Source of the DNA: Acetatifactor aquisgranensis
GTDB lineage: Bacteria > Bacillota > Clostridia > Lachnospirales > Lachnospiraceae
Direction: 5' to 3'
Length of the DNA: 64,000 nucleotides
Assembly (NCBI RefSeq): GCF_943193215.1
Contig: NZ_CALPDH010000024.1
Location: 31,007 to 95,006, forward strand
Shown: one piece after another, positions 63,600-64,000 of the stretch
Layout of the letters: every line of letters starts with the position of its first letter
Numbering within the stretch: the first letter of the stretch is position 1
Position numbers and translations under genes: made by a program
The notes under the pieces: generated by a model
Databases searched by the model: none
What the model was told of the DNA's origin: nothing
Seen by the model: only the letters and a program-made list of their open reading frames with translations

Positions 63600-64000
63600 A
63601 GCCAAGGAGATGGACATTTCTCTGTATCTGGTACGAAAATAGATGGTGTAGGGTACACGAAGTAGAACGTCTTTGTTTTCGCTCTACATGGCCTTGTGTA
63701 TACCCCTCCTTCTACGGCAGCGAACCTCCCGTGTCTACCAGGATCACCGTCTCGCGGGTCCTAACTTCCTTCGTTCCGCCTGTCCATAACCAGGGTGTCA
63801 GCTCAGCTCCTTTACAGGGTCCTGCCCTATGGAAAATATTCCTGCCGACTACTGGCTCATTCTTTGTCATAAGTCTTACTGACCTGCATGGCCCCCGGCT
63901 GGCACCTTGCGGTGGACGTTTCGCCCAGCCTGTCCCTCATGTCCCCCAGCCTTTCCTGTCATGGCTGGACTCAGCTCCCGGCGGTGCCTGCCGGAGGCCC
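63600..64000 (-). ncRNA. possible 5' noncoding part of a group II intron
   Basis: No gene is present in 63525-64000. The minus strand reads as a GC-rich, structured, non-coding sequence with runs such as AGTAAGACTTATGACAAAG, CACCCTGGTTATGGACAGGC and GGAACGAAGGAAGTTAGGAC, which resemble the domain I region that precedes reverse transcriptase genes in clostridial group II introns. No reverse transcriptase or domain V follows before the permease gene, so it would be a remnant. The assignment is from memory of similar sequences and is weak. Confidence 0.3.

Noticed and set aside
63800..63860. RNase P RNA, suggested by CCATAGGGCAGG on the minus strand
   Set aside because: The rest of the conserved RNase P core is absent around it.

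Overview
The window looks like a chromosomal stretch of a Gram-positive anaerobe of the Lachnospiraceae (Clostridia). Support: medium G+C (about half), strong AGGAGG-type ribosome binding sites, sigma-A promoters, ABC sugar-binding lipoproteins with AraC partners, BlaI/BlaR1-type regulation, many stand-alone ABC exporters, and family types (DUF2975 with a YozG-like HTH protein, CARDB-type proteins, a GNAT toxin pair) common in that family. I cannot name the species.

1-6.6 kb: start of a yigZ-type gene, a class A penicillin-binding protein, a small hypothetical protein, a large multi-spanning PTPS-related membrane protein and a tRNA-Thr(GGU) with its own promoter and terminator. 6.7-17.2 kb: a MATE exporter, then a sugar-use island (Gfo/Idh/MocA dehydrogenase, xylose-isomerase-like epimerase, frameshifted GH106-like rhamnosidase, 5'-truncated solute-binding protein, AraC regulator) and adenosine deaminase. 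Two inverted copies of a ~98-bp element lie inside this stretch. 17.4-22.5 kb: a DMT transporter, a DUF2975/HTH operon, a DeoR regulator with a P-loop kinase and a broken PHP gene, and a DUF454 protein.

22.5-33 kb: two ABC exporter pairs (CydDC-like and MdlAB-like) separated by an AraC/GyrI-type regulator and another dehydrogenase. 33-39 kb: gntP and GntR remnants, a composite solute-binding lipoprotein, a 3D-domain protein, and a BlaI/BlaR1 pair whose blaR1 is frameshifted. A BlaI-type site is repeated in front of the 3D-domain gene. 39-46 kb: mntP, a MATE exporter with an intrinsic terminator in its leader, deletion-scarred fragments, a truncated MerR gene and an ABC-F ribosome-protection-type gene behind a ~370-nt leader with a leader peptide and terminator.

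46-64 kb is a mosaic. Intact modules (RR/HK/ABC cassette, HD protein, GNAT toxin-antitoxin, RR/HK/lipoprotein set, amidase next to an ABC-2 permease fused to a lipoprotein-like sensor domain) alternate with remnants of regulator, radical-SAM, holin, LytTR, FAD-oxidoreductase and possibly group II intron sequence.

The main non-gene findings are: (i) three exactly 100-bp copies of a palindromic element with paired compensatory changes; (ii) the ~98-bp inverted element pair; (iii) several efflux or resistance genes with terminator-like hairpins between promoter and start codon; (iv) in-frame repeat expansions in the linkers of membrane proteins.
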